From Niveibacterium sp. SC-1 (GTDB lineage: Bacteria > Pseudomonadota > Gammaproteobacteria > Burkholderiales > Rhodocyclaceae), in NCBI RefSeq assembly GCF_038235435.1, contig NZ_CP151275.1, positions 992,001-1,056,000 of the forward strand: a stretch of DNA of 64,000 bases, given 5' to 3'. A program made the position numbers and the translations under genes. The notes under the pieces were generated by a model, which was given only the letters and a program-made list of their open reading frames with translations, was not told the origin of the DNA and made no database searches. How positions within the stretch are numbered: position 1 is the stretch's first letter; the number at the start of each line of letters is the position of its first letter. Positions 29,353 through 38,790 of the stretch are shown piece after piece.

Positions 29353-31179
29353 ATGACCGAGCACCTGCCCTACAACGATCAACCAATCGACAACCCGGAT
29401 GACGACCGATTCGGCGTTGATCCGTTCGCGCGTGCCCTCGCGGCAAGCTTCCGCAAGATGCGCTCGCCCCAAGGAGCCGTGATCGGCCTTAATGGTCCGT
29501 GGGGCTCCGGCAAGAGCAGTGCAGTCAATCTCTGCAAGTACCACCTCACCGACGCGGTCAAGGCTGAGGAGCTCGTCATCATCGACTTTGCTTGCTGGTG
29601 GTTCAGGGGCGAGGATGCCTTGGCACTCGCTTTCTATCGGGAGCTCTACGCAGGGCTCGGTCCGAGCCTGAGTGAAAGGGCCAGGAAAAAACTCCCAAAG
29701 CTGGGTGCGCGCCTACTCCGAGCCGGGGCACTCGTCGGAAAGGTCGCGGAAGCTGCCGGCGCCGTTGTTGCGGGAGGCATTGCCGAAAAGGGCATGGAGT
29801 GGCTCGCAGGCCTGATTGAGCAAGATGAAAGCGTCGAGGTGCTCCACGCCGAGCTGTCGAAGGCCTTGCGAGAACAGAAGAAGCGCTTCCTCATTGTCAT
29901 CGACGATATCGATCGGCTTGCACCTGACGAGGCCTTGCTGACTTTCAGACTGGTGAAGTCGGTCGGTCGTTTGCCGAACGTCATGTATCTGCTGGTTTAT
30001 GACCGCCCGCTGGCCGAGAGGATCGTCGGCGAGAGGTACCCCTCGGAAGGTCCGCACTACCTGGAAAAGATCGTGCAGGCTGCATTCGAACTGCCTGATC
30101 CGTCCGCGTTCGACGTCCAGCAACATCTGCTGTCGCTGATCGATTCCATCTGCGGCACACCGGCCGAGCGCGACATGGTTCGCTTTATGAACATCTTTTA
30201 CGAAGCGGTCTCGCCTTCGATGCGGACTCCCCGGGATGTTGCGCGGTTCACCAACTCCCTGGGCGTGTCCTGGCCCGCCGTGGCCGGCGAGGTGGACCGC
30301 GCCGACTTCGTCGCGCTCGAAGTGCTGCGGCTCTTCCAGCCCGACATATACCGAGGTATTCGCCAGAATAAGGAGCGATTGACTGGCAACGGAGGCGGCG
30401 AACGACGTGAACGCGAATTGGCGGCGCAGTACTTCAACAATCTCTTCTTTGGCGCTACGCCGCCCGGAGAGGACGACAGGATGCGACGATCGCTGATGCG
30501 CCTCTTCCCTGCACTGGAGTTCGCGTGGGGCAACACGAGCTATGGCGAGGGGTTCGCGAAAGCGTGGGCGCGAGAACGTCGTGTGTGTTCCGCCGACCAT
30601 TTCGATTCCTACTTCCGTTTCTTCGTGGGTGACGACGTACTCACGAGCGCTGAGCTCGATGCGTTCCTGGCTCGCGTAGATGACGCTGAGCATGTGAAAA
30701 CCACGCTGCGCAGGGCTGTGACCGTGCGCCGGCGAGCGCGGGGCACCAGGGCCGCCGCCTGGCTTGGTGAGCTCACCACGCATTCGGACCGCGTGGACCG
30801 CAGCAAGATTGAGGTGCTTCTAACTGCGCTCTTCGAGATCGCCGACGAGATCAATGTCGAGGCCGATGTCGAAAGGGGCTTGGGAATGGCCAGCAACGAG
30901 CTGCGTCTGCACTGGCTGTTGCGAGCGCTAACGCAGGAAAGCACGTCCCTTGAAGAGCGCTCAGCGATCTTCCGGCGGGCTTGCGAAACAGCTTCACTCG
31001 GATGGCTTGCCGACTTCACCAGTTCGGCTTGGACTGACTATCACCCAAGAGAAGGCCAAGATCCCGAGCCGCCGGAGAGATGCTTGACGACGGAGGCAGA
31101 TGCGGAGCATCGGCGCTGTTCGCATTGCCTGAGGATGGCGCATCCACTGAGCCAGCGGGTGGGAAAGATGGGAGCGTGA
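29353..31179 (+). pseudogene. KAP family P-loop NTPase, 5' part, interrupted by an IS1595-family element
   Basis: The first ~586 residues are genuine KAP NTPase: Walker A GPWGSGKSS (~residues 49-57), a hydrophobic insertion (~120-150) that may be a membrane-associated hairpin, Walker B FLIVIDDIDRL (~178-188) and the conserved helical region with TPRDVARFTNSLG (~290). Host sequence ends inside the target duplication at 31111; the remaining codons to 31179 are read from the IS left end. KAP NTPases are membrane-linked signalling/scaffold ATPases, several of them associated with phage resistance or plasmids. The original protein would have been about 720 residues. This part lacks the C-terminal ~130 residues and is probably inactive. 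Confidence 0.85.
31104..31111. repeat. Target-site duplication, left copy (GGAGCATC)
   Basis: GGAGCATC at 31104-31111 is repeated exactly at 32200-32207, on the other side of the element. Eight base pairs is the usual duplication length for IS1595-family insertions. Confidence 0.9.
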
Positions 31180-32199
31180 ATTTGCGGCGGTAGGCCGGCA
31201 GGAGCTCTCTATGCGCGAACGCGAACTCAAAGACTGGTTGGGCGGGTTGAATCGGCTCACGGCCGCGCAGCGGGAGCAATTGCGCCAGCGGTTGGAGTCG
31301 GTGGCTTCATTGGACGAAGTGAGCGCCGCGCTACAGCGACGGCGTAGTAGCCACCCAGGGTGCCCGCACTGCCGCAGCCTTGGCGTGGTGCGTAACGGGC
31401 ACGCCGATGGTCTGCAGCGCTATAGATGTCGCACCTGTCGGCGCAGTTTCAACGCCCTGACAGGCACGCCGTTGGCGCGGCTGCGCCAACGTGACAAGTG
31501 GTGGGTACAGGCCCAGGTGCTCGAACTGGGCCTGAGCGTGCGTAAGGCGGCCCGACACCTGGGCGTGCACCGCACGACGGCCTTTCGCTGGCGCCACCGC
31601 TTCCTGGCGCTGCCCCGTGCCCTCAAAGCCCAGGCGCTACAGGGCGTGGCCGAGGCCGACGAGACCTACGAACTGCGCTCCTTCAAAGGACAGCCCCAAC
31701 GCCTGGGGCAGCAATCACGCGCCGCGCGCAAGCGGGGCGGACATGCCGCCCGCCGCGGCCTGTCGGACGAACACGTTCCTGTGTTGGTGCTGCGAGACCG
31801 CAGCGGCGCGACCACCGATTACGTCCTGCCGCATAACAGCAAGGCCGCCGTGGTGCAGGTGCTGCCGCAGGCCTTGGCCTGCGACACGCTGCTCTGCACC
31901 GACGGCAGCAGCATGCTGGCCGCAGCCGCGCGCGCACTGAACATCGAGCATCACGCCGTCAACACGCTCAAGGGCGAGCGTCGCCGCGGCGCCTGGCATA
32001 TCCAGAACGTCAATGCCTACCACTCGCGCTTGAAAACCTGGATGCGCCGTTTCAACGGAGTTGCCACGTCTTACCTGGAGAACTACTTGGGTTGGTTCCG
32101 TGCCCTGGACCGCAGCACCCAATCCGGCACTCACCCCACGCCCTTCCTCTGTCTCGCGCTCGGCGTCTGAGCCCATCATCAGCCAACGCGAACAGCGCC
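31112..32199 (+). mobile_element. Complete IS1595-family insertion sequence
   Basis: The element is 1,088 bp with imperfect ~30-bp terminal inverted repeats (left GGCGCTGTTCGCATTGCCTG; right, read inward, GGCGCTGTTCGCGTTGGCTG), one transposase gene and an 8-bp target duplication. It appears structurally intact. It inserted into the 3' part of a KAP NTPase gene, in the same orientation. Confidence 0.92.
31211..32170 (+). CDS. IS1595-family transposase
   Basis: This 319-residue transposase has an N-terminal zinc ribbon (CPHCRSLGVVRNG, then YRCRTCRRSFN, residues ~54-80), a helix-turn-helix (VRKAARHLGVHRTTAFRWRHR, ~112-132) and the ISXO2-like DDE nuclease domain. The acidic residues are visible in VAEADETYE (~149) and LLCTDGSS (~228), with the family segment YHSRLKTWMRRFNGVATSYL (~275) at the C-terminus. 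No frameshift is visible, so it may be active. Confidence 0.93.
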   Translation: MRERELKDWLGGLNRLTAAQREQLRQRLESVASLDEVSAALQRRRSSHPGCPHCRSLGVVRNGHADGLQRYRCRTCRRSFNALTGTPLARLRQRDKWWVQAQVLELGLSVRKAARHLGVHRTTAFRWRHRFLALPRALKAQALQGVAEADETYELRSFKGQPQRLGQQSRAARKRGGHAARRGLSDEHVPVLVLRDRSGATTDYVLPHNSKAAVVQVLPQALACDTLLCTDGSSMLAAAARALNIEHHAVNTLKGERRRGAWHIQNVNAYHSRLKTWMRRFNGVATSYLENYLGWFRALDRSTQSGTHPTPFLCLALGV

Positions 32200-32207
32200 G
32201 GAGCATC

Positions 32208-32611
32208 TCCGTGTGCTCCTGCGCCGGCGAATCGAAGCCGCGGCAGCGGACGGCTCTCTGCTGCCGCACCGGGATCTACCGTATCTCTTGCACTCTTGGG
32301 TGGATTTGACGACAGACGACGGCGCCACGGTTCGAGCATGGACAGCCGGGGCCTTTGCGACCGACGATGGCGTCCGGAAGCTCGCCACTGCATTCACCTC
32401 ATACAGCTGGAGTCAGGGGCTCGGCGGTGCAGGACTGGCCGACTTGGTCGCGAAGCGCAACACACGAGTGAATGTCCAAAGCATGGCTCGGCTGTTCGAT
32501 CTGGACGCGTTTCGGTCACGCGCCAACGCTGTTGCTGTTGGAGGCGAGACCCCGGAGGTTGAGGAATTCCTGCAGGCTTGGCAGAGAGCGGATCGGGGCG
32601 AGCGTGACTAG
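32208..32611 (+). pseudogene. KAP family P-loop NTPase, 3' part
   Basis: These 404 bp encode the displaced C-terminal ~133 residues of the KAP protein, including LLRRRIEAAAADGSLLPHRD, LLHSWVDLTTDDGA and the YSWSQGLGGAGLADLVAKRN motif. Joining 29353-31111 to 32208-32611 gives 2,163 bp, exactly 721 codons with a single frame and the junction reading LTTEADAEHLRVLLRRR. An ATG near 32213 or other internal starts could express this fragment alone, but there is no sign that it is functional. Confidence 0.85.
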
Positions 32612-32992
32612 GGCGTGCCGCCGGCGCGCCCCTTCGGAGCCAGCGCGACACCGTTACGATCGATGCCGGTGAGTCCAGAGTCGAATGCCTCCATCTGCCA
32701 AGTTGGTGACGCCTTAAACCAACTGAATCTTAGCTTCGGGCGACACCATTAGGAGAGGGCGGAGCGCCCAGGGTCCGATACCGGGAGTGGCCGGCAGCCG
32801 ACGGATTTCGCTTGCCAGCGCGGGACCGCCGATATCTTGCCGGCGGTCAGCACGGACTCAACGCTGCCTCGGATAGCGTGCTTCGGCGGGGCGTTGCCGC
32901 CCCCACTCTTTGAACTGTATGGATATATACCTTGCCGCCGCCTCCGACTAAACTGACGGGAGTTTTTTCCGTCATCTTCCGTCAGAGCATCC
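32612..32992. other. 381-bp intergenic region upstream of the helicase
   Basis: No gene is visible. The last ~80 bp include an A/T-rich stretch (CTGTATGGATATATAC, 32914-32929) that may belong to the helicase promoter, and an inverted pair CTGACGG/CCGTCAG flanking a T run near 32952-32985. Confidence 0.4.
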
Positions 32993-35101
32993 GTGTCACA
33001 TCCCGCTTCACCTTCCAACCTCCCATCCGCCGTCACCCAGGCCCTCTCCAGCCTCAACCCCGAACAGCGCGCCGCCGTCGAGCACGGCGTCGACGACGAG
33101 GGGCTGACTGGCTTGCCGCTGCTCGTCATCGCAGGCGCCGGCACGGGCAAGACCAACACGCTCGCGCATCGAGTGGCCTATCTGATCGCGCGGGGGGCGG
33201 ATCCGCAGGCGATCCTGCTGCTGACCTTCTCGCGCCGCGCGGCGCTGGAGATGGGGCGGCGGGTGGAGCGGATCGTGGGGAAGATGTTGGGCGACGTTTC
33301 GGGCGTGGCGCAGCAGGCGAAGGCGGCGCTCACCTGGTCCGGCACCTTCCACAGCATGGGCGCACGGCTGCTGCGCGAGTACGCAGAGGCGATCGGCCTG
33401 GCGCCTGCTTTAAGCATCCATGACCGCGAGGATTCGGCGGACCTGATGAACCTGGTGCGCCAGGAGCTGGGGCTGGCGAGCAAGGAGAAGCGCTTCCCGG
33501 CCAAGGCGACCTGCCTGTCGATCTACTCGCGCGTGGTGAATGGACAGGCGCCGTTGGCCGATGTGCTGCGCGACGTCTTTCCCTGGTGCGCGATGTGGGA
33601 GGACGAGCTCAAGCGCCTCTTCGCGGCCTATGTGGCCGCCAAGCAGAAGCAGGCGGTGCTCGACTACGACGACCTGCTGCTCTACTGGGCGCAGATGATG
33701 CAGGTGTCGGAGATCGCGGCGCATCTGGGTGGGCGCTTCACGCATGTGCTGGTCGACGAGTACCAGGACACCAATCGCCTACAGGCAAGCATCCTGCTGG
33801 CGATGAAGCCCGATGGCCGCGGCCTCACCGTGGTGGGCGACGACGCGCAGGCGATCTACAGCTTCCGTGGCGCGACGGTGCGCAACATCCTGGAGCTGCC
33901 GCAGTGCTTCGATCCCCCGGCGCAGGTGATCACGCTCTCGCGCAACTACCGCTCCACGCCGGACATCCTCGCCGCTTCCAACCGCATCATCGGGCTCGCG
34001 GCCGAGGGCTACGCGAAAGAGCTGACTAGCGAACGCAAGCCGGGCGGCAAGCCCGCCATCGTGACCGTGCGCGACGAGATGGACCAGGCGCGCTACATCG
34101 TCGACGGCGTGCTGGAAAAACGCGAGGAGGGCATCAAGCTCACCAAGCAGGCGGTGCTCTTCCGCGCCTCACATCACAGCGCGCAGCTGGAGATCGAACT
34201 CACCCGCCGCAACGTGCCTTTCGTGAAGTTCGGCGGCCTCAAGTTCCTCGAGGCCGCGCATGTGAAGGACCTGCTCTCGGTGCTGCGCTGGCTGGAGAAC
34301 CCGGGTGATCGCGTGGCGGGATTCCGTGTGATGCAGCTCATGCCTGGCGTGGGGCCGAAAACCGCGATGAAACTGCTCGACGCGATCATCGAGACCGGCG
34401 ATGTCGACGCCGCCTGCGCGGCCTTCGTGCCGCCTGCCGCGGCGCGCGAGGACTGGTCGGCGCTGGTCGCGCTACGCCAGAGCACACGCGGTGCCGGCGC
34501 GTGGCCGGGCGCCTTCGAGCAGGTGCGGCGCTGGTACGAGCCGCAGCTCGAACGCAAGTACGAGGACGCGGAGATTCGCGCAGCGGATCTCTTGCAGATG
34601 GAAAAGATCGCCGCCGGCTTCCCTTCGCGCGAACGCTTCCTCACCGAACTCACGCTCGATCCGCCGGACGCCACCAGCGACGAATCCGGCGTGCCCCTGC
34701 TCGACGAGGACTACCTCATCCTCTCCACCATCCATTCCGCCAAGGGCCAGGAATGGGATTCGGTGAGCGTGCTCAACGTGGTCGATGGCTGCATCCCCTC
34801 CGACATGGCCACCGGCAGCAAGGAAGAGATCGAGGAAGAGCGGCGCCTCCTCTACGTGGCGATGACCCGCGCCAAGGACGCCCTGCAGCTCGTCGTCCCC
34901 CAGCGCTTCTATGTCACGCAGCAAAGCGGTGGGGGCGATCGCCACATCTACGCGCAGCGCACCCGCTTCATCCCGACGCCGGTGCTCAGTCTCTTCAAGG
35001 ACCGCGTGTGGCCGGTCGCCCAGGGTGACTCCGGCGTGGTGAAGCCGCCGCCGGCCGCGGTGGTGGACCTGGCCGCGCGCATGCGCGACATGTGGAAGTA
35101 G
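32993..35101 (+). CDS. UvrD/Rep-type ATP-dependent DNA helicase
   Basis: This 702-residue superfamily 1A helicase shows motif I AGAGTGKT (~residues 47-54), motif Ia TFSRRAA, motif II VDEYQDTN (~250), motif III GDDAQAIYSFRGA, motif IV region LSRNYRST, motif V IHSAKGQEW (~583) and motif VI YVAMTRAKD (~625). Such enzymes unwind 3'-5' and act in repair or replication-fork restart. It differs from Rep and UvrD in overall sequence and has no nuclease domain. The GTG start at 32993 gives the family-like N-terminus. It is followed by a DUF72 gene 19 bp downstream. Confidence 0.93.
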   Translation: MSHPASPSNLPSAVTQALSSLNPEQRAAVEHGVDDEGLTGLPLLVIAGAGTGKTNTLAHRVAYLIARGADPQAILLLTFSRRAALEMGRRVERIVGKMLGDVSGVAQQAKAALTWSGTFHSMGARLLREYAEAIGLAPALSIHDREDSADLMNLVRQELGLASKEKRFPAKATCLSIYSRVVNGQAPLADVLRDVFPWCAMWEDELKRLFAAYVAAKQKQAVLDYDDLLLYWAQMMQVSEIAAHLGGRFTHVLVDEYQDTNRLQASILLAMKPDGRGLTVVGDDAQAIYSFRGATVRNILELPQCFDPPAQVITLSRNYRSTPDILAASNRIIGLAAEGYAKELTSERKPGGKPAIVTVRDEMDQARYIVDGVLEKREEGIKLTKQAVLFRASHHSAQLEIELTRRNVPFVKFGGLKFLEAAHVKDLLSVLRWLENPGDRVAGFRVMQLMPGVGPKTAMKLLDAIIETGDVDAACAAFVPPAAAREDWSALVALRQSTRGAGAWPGAFEQVRRWYEPQLERKYEDAEIRAADLLQMEKIAAGFPSRERFLTELTLDPPDATSDESGVPLLDEDYLILSTIHSAKGQEWDSVSVLNVVDGCIPSDMATGSKEEIEEERRLLYVAMTRAKDALQLVVPQRFYVTQQSGGGDRHIYAQRTRFIPTPVLSLFKDRVWPVAQGDSGVVKPPPAAVVDLAARMRDMWK

Positions 35102-35120
35102 GGTAGCCGGAACCGGGTCC

Positions 35121-36050
35121 ATGGAGACCGCCGAGTCACCCGCAGCCCAAGGCCCGGCGCGCATCCGCGTCGGCACCGCTTCCTGGGCGGACAAGTCCCT
35201 GGTCGCGAGCAAGCGCTTCTATCCGCCCGGTTGCTCCACGCCGGAAAAACGCCTGCGCTACTACGCCACCCAGTTCGAGCTGGTGGAGATCGACTCGCCC
35301 TTCTACGCCATGCCCACACCTGCCAACTCGGAGGCCTGGGTCGCGCGCACGCCGGACGACTTCGTCTTCAACATCAAGGCATTCCGGCTTTTCACCGGAC
35401 ACCAGACGCCGCCGACCTCGCTGCCGCGCGACATCCTCGCCGCGGCAGGGCCGCCGCGTGGCGGCCGCAACTATTTCTATCGCGACTTTCCCGCGGAACT
35501 ACGCGACGAACTGTGGCGCCGCTACTTCCTCGCACTCGCGCCGCTGCAACGCGCCGGCAAGCTGCGCCTGGTGCTCACGCAGTTCCCGCACTGGATTCAC
35601 AACAGCCGCGAGGGCAGGGCGCATGTGGAGCACGTGGTGAACCGCCTGGAGGGCTGCACCGTGGCCACCGAGTTCCGTCATGCGAGTTGGTACGGCTCGT
35701 CACGGGCGGCGGCGTCCGCGCTCGATTTCGAGACCGCGCTCGGCGCGGTGCACGTGACGGTGGATGAGCCGCAGGGCGGGCCCGACAGCATCCCTGCCGT
35801 GTGGGAGTCGCCTCGCGAAGACCTGCAACTGGTGCGTCTGCACGGGCGCAATGTGGAGAGCTGGAGCGCCACTGCGGGGGCGGCCTCGGGGCGCTTCGAC
35901 TACGAGTATTCGGCCGACGAGCTCGCGCAGATCGCGGCCGAGATCAAACGGCTCAAGGCGCGCGAGGTGCACGTCGTCTTCAACAACTGCTTCGAGGACC
36001 AAGGCCAGCGCAACGGCCGTCAGATGCGGGCGCTGCTGGCGCAGATCTGA
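35121..36050 (+). CDS. DUF72 family protein
   Basis: This 309-residue protein has the TIM-barrel-like DUF72 pattern: RVGTASWADKSLVASKRFYP (~residue 15), ATQFELVEIDSPFYAMPT (~50), FNIKAFRLFTGHQTPP (~78), LTQFPHWIHNS (~152), a FRHASWYG segment (~180), QLVRLHGRN (~235) and the C-terminal VVFNNCFEDQGQRNGRQM. The biochemical role is unknown, although the conserved Asp, Glu and His positions look enzymatic. The helicase gene lies 19 bp upstream, so the two are probably co-transcribed. Confidence 0.88.
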   Translation: METAESPAAQGPARIRVGTASWADKSLVASKRFYPPGCSTPEKRLRYYATQFELVEIDSPFYAMPTPANSEAWVARTPDDFVFNIKAFRLFTGHQTPPTSLPRDILAAAGPPRGGRNYFYRDFPAELRDELWRRYFLALAPLQRAGKLRLVLTQFPHWIHNSREGRAHVEHVVNRLEGCTVATEFRHASWYGSSRAAASALDFETALGAVHVTVDEPQGGPDSIPAVWESPREDLQLVRLHGRNVESWSATAGAASGRFDYEYSADELAQIAAEIKRLKAREVHVVFNNCFEDQGQRNGRQMRALLAQI

Positions 36051-36276
36051 GCGCCGCTGACCGTGGAGACGGAAGATAAGGGAGATGCAGGGTAAGGGAG
36101 ATGCCGGGCCACCGGCCGGAAGACCGGCAGCCCCCGCGCATCGGCGATGCGGCCTGAACGCCACTCTCGGGGCGCTTGGCAAGGCTGCCTCTACCGAAGC
36201 CCTTGCCGGCCGCATCGCGATGCAAGCGGGCGCCGGACGCTAGCCGCCCGGCGCGACAAGCCTGTGTCGTTCAGCC

Positions 36277-36726
36277 TCAGGCGTGCGAGCGGGCCTGGTC
36301 GCGCAAGCTGCGGACCTGGTCGTGGTTGCGCTTCGCGCCTTCGTACTGGCGCTGGACCACCATGCGGACGTCCGCGGGCAGCTCTTCCTTGAGCGCGTCG
36401 CGATAGCGGGCGAGCGCATGGTCTTCGCCGCGCTCGCATTCCTCCAGCATGGCGAGGTCGTCGTCACGCGAGAGGGCAGCCTTGAGCGAGACCCAGCCGC
36501 GATGCAGCGCGCCGGACGCGGTGCCGGAGGTCTCCGGGGTTTCACCGCTGGAAGCCACGATGGACTGCAGCTCGGCAGCGGCCGAGGCGCACTCCTGCGC
36601 ACGTGCGCCGAACAGGCGTTGCAGCGCCTCCGAGTCGGCCTTTTCGGCGCATTGCTTGAAGCCCGCTTCGCCGTCCTTGCTGTTCTCGATCAGGTCGTTG
36701 AGGGTGTTGATGTATTTGGCACTCAT
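36277..36726 (-). CDS. PA2169-family four-helix-bundle protein (DUF2383)
   Basis: This 149-residue predicted four-helix bundle of the ferritin-like PA2169/DUF2383 family carries YINTLNDLIENSKDGEAGFKQCAEKA (~5-30), RGWVSLKAALSRDDDLAMLEECERGEDHALARYRDAL and an acidic C-terminal helix. Family members are associated with stress responses, function unproven. GGAGAC about 7 bases before the ATG at 36726 selects this start; a longer frame to 36918 has no support. It is divergent from the lipoprotein gene at 36978. Confidence 0.85.
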   Translation of the reverse strand: MSAKYINTLNDLIENSKDGEAGFKQCAEKADSEALQRLFGARAQECASAAAELQSIVASSGETPETSGTASGALHRGWVSLKAALSRDDDLAMLEECERGEDHALARYRDALKEELPADVRMVVQRQYEGAKRNHDQVRSLRDQARSHA

Positions 36727-36977
36727 GCTTGTCTCCTTGCGGATGGGCATGCCGCTTGCGGCGGGCATGCATGAACCGTGGTTCAAGCTTAGGAGGAGGC
36801 CCGTGCACGGGCTGTAGTCGCCGACCGGATGGCCCTGTCGGAGAGCAGGTCGTCGGCGTCCGGATGCAGAACGGGCGCGGCCCGCGGTAGTCTTCCTGAA
36901 GAGAAGCAGGGGCCGCATCGGCCGGCAGATCGATGTCCGCCACGCCTCCGAATACCCAGAACAGAAAGGATTGCTTC

Positions 36978-37631
36978 ATGCGCGCCAAGAGACACCCACG
37001 CCACCGGTCAGGGACCGTGCCTGCCCCGGCGCTATCCCTTGCGCTATCGCTGGCATTGGCCGCCTGCGCCACCACCCGTACCGATTCGGACTGGCATGAC
37101 CCGGCCTTCGCCGGCCGCAGCATCAAGGGCGAGCGGGTGTTGGTGGTCTGTGAGTCGGAAGTCGAAACCCTGCGCCGCAACTGCGAGGACCAGATCGCCG
37201 GCCAGCTGCGCATGGCGGGCGCGACGGCCGTGGTCGACCCGCAGCGCGGCGCATCAGGGACGGACGACGCGCAGCGCCAGGCGAGTTACCGCCGCCTCGC
37301 GGGCCACAACAATGCGTCGCTGGTGCTGCAGGCGACCCTGTTGCCCGACAGCGCGATCGCCAACGCGGGACCGCAGATCGGTTTCGGTATCGGCGGTTTC
37401 GGGGGTTCGCGCGGCGGCGTCAGCGGCGGTGGCGTGGGCATTTCCATGCCCGTGGGCGGAGGCCGCGTCGATACCGGTTACGCGGCGGATGCGCGCCTGA
37501 CCGAGCTGGCAGAGGGCAAGCTGATGTGGGCCGCGCGCGTGGCGGCGAGTCCGTCCAGCCAGCTCAACGTGCAGCTGGGCGATATCGCCCGCGCGATGGT
37601 CGAGAGCCTGCGCAAGGCCGGCTTCGTCTGA
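36978..37631 (+). CDS. Predicted lipoprotein, function unknown
   Basis: This 217-residue lipoprotein has a signal ending LALAAC (Cys ~31). The mature part has a SDWHDPAFAGRSIKGERVLVVC strand, a region with two cysteines, a Gly-rich central stretch (FGIGGFGGSRGGVSGGGVG, ~136-154) and a C-terminal amphipathic helix. It resembles small proteobacterial DUF4136-like lipoproteins only in layout. GAAAGGA 7 bases before the ATG at 36978 gives the start; the ATG at 36933 is not preceded by a ribosome-binding site. Confidence 0.7.
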   Translation: MRAKRHPRHRSGTVPAPALSLALSLALAACATTRTDSDWHDPAFAGRSIKGERVLVVCESEVETLRRNCEDQIAGQLRMAGATAVVDPQRGASGTDDAQRQASYRRLAGHNNASLVLQATLLPDSAIANAGPQIGFGIGGFGGSRGGVSGGGVGISMPVGGGRVDTGYAADARLTELAEGKLMWAARVAASPSSQLNVQLGDIARAMVESLRKAGFV

Positions 37632-37706
37632 GCCATCCGGGGTCGTAGCGAGGGCCCAAGGCCACCCGCCCCGCGCCCGTGTTTCCCTTTTTCCCGATGG
37701 ACCGTT

Positions 37707-38555
37707 TCAGTCTGCGAGGCTTGCCATCGCCTCGCCCATGCGGATCGCGCCGGCGGGCGCCCAGGCCGGGTTGAAGGCGACGCGCGGCGCGGGGAAGAGC
37801 ATCACCACGGTGGAGCCGAGCAGGAAGCGACCCATCTCGGCGCCGCGCGGCAGCACGATCTGCTGGTCCTCGTAGCGCCATTCGCGCACCGAGCCGGGCC
37901 GCGGCGGATTCACCACGCCATGCCATACGGTGGCCATGCTGCCGACGATGGTGGCGCCCACGAGCGCGAGCACGAAGGGCCCGCGCGGCGTATCGAAAAC
38001 GCAGACCACGCGCTCATTGCGCGCGAAGAGCCCGGGTACGCCGCGGGCGGTGGTCGGGTTCACCGAGAAGAGCTCGCCCGGCACATGGATCATGCGGGTG
38101 AGTCGTCCCTCGCAGGGCATGTGGATGCGGTGGTAGTCGCGCGGGCTCAGGTACAGCGTGGCGAAGCTGCCGTTCTGGAAGCGCGCGGCGAGCGCCGCAT
38201 CGCCACCCACCAGTGCCGTGGTGGAGTAGGAATGCCCTTTGGCCTGGAAGATCTGGTCCGCCTCGATCGCCCCGAACTGGCTGATCGCGCCATCCACCGG
38301 GCAGACGAGGTCCGCATCGGCAAGCGGCCGCGCGCCGGGCTTGAGCGCGCGGGTGAAGAACTCGTTGAAGCTCTTGTAGGCGTGGATGTCCGGCTGCTCG
38401 GCTTCGGCCATGTTCACCCCGTAGCGCCCGACGAACCATTCGATCAGCCGGGTCGTCAGGCCACCGGCCTGGGCCGAGGCGATACGGCCGCCCACGCGGG
38501 TCAGGAGCTGTTTGGGCAACAGGTACTGCGGCAGGACGGCGAGGCGGTCGGACAT
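37707..38555 (-). CDS. psd: Phosphatidylserine decarboxylase proenzyme
   Basis: This 282-residue enzyme decarboxylates phosphatidylserine to phosphatidylethanolamine at the inner membrane. The self-cleavage site LGST, whose Ser becomes the pyruvoyl group, is present near residue 247 (FLLGSTVVML). The DYHRIHMPCEGRLTRM segment and FNEFFTRALKPGARP are typical. The start at 38555 (MSDRLAVLPQYLLP) gives the usual N-terminus; the longer frame is not conserved-looking. The gene stands alone. Confidence 0.93.
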   Translation of the reverse strand: MSDRLAVLPQYLLPKQLLTRVGGRIASAQAGGLTTRLIEWFVGRYGVNMAEAEQPDIHAYKSFNEFFTRALKPGARPLADADLVCPVDGAISQFGAIEADQIFQAKGHSYSTTALVGGDAALAARFQNGSFATLYLSPRDYHRIHMPCEGRLTRMIHVPGELFSVNPTTARGVPGLFARNERVVCVFDTPRGPFVLALVGATIVGSMATVWHGVVNPPRPGSVREWRYEDQQIVLPRGAEMGRFLLGSTVVMLFPAPRVAFNPAWAPAGAIRMGEAMASLAD

Positions 38556-38790
38556 GGTGGCACTACCAAGGGGTCGGGGGCCGGATTGTAACGAGCCAAG
38601 GCGGCCCGCGTCTTTGGGCCGACTGCCGGGGGCTGGGCAGGAAGATGCTTGATGCCAACGACAACGGGATCTGCGGCCCGCCAAGCCTCCCCGCACGCTT
38701 GCGTGCCCGGCGAGAGGTGCGCCGCGGGCTGGGAACGAAGCGCGGCAGGTCGCTCGCACCCGGCCCTACGCGATTCGGGCAGTGCGCCCT

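Noticed and set aside
27626..29353. 575-residue plus-strand frame over tauA and tauB
   Set aside because: Antisense to TauA and TauB, whose E. coli-like motifs are certain; composition is typical of a shadow frame.
32914..32933. LexA/SOS box before the UvrD-type helicase
   Set aside because: CTGTATGGATATATAC keeps CTGT but not the required ACAG at the other end, so the match is too weak.
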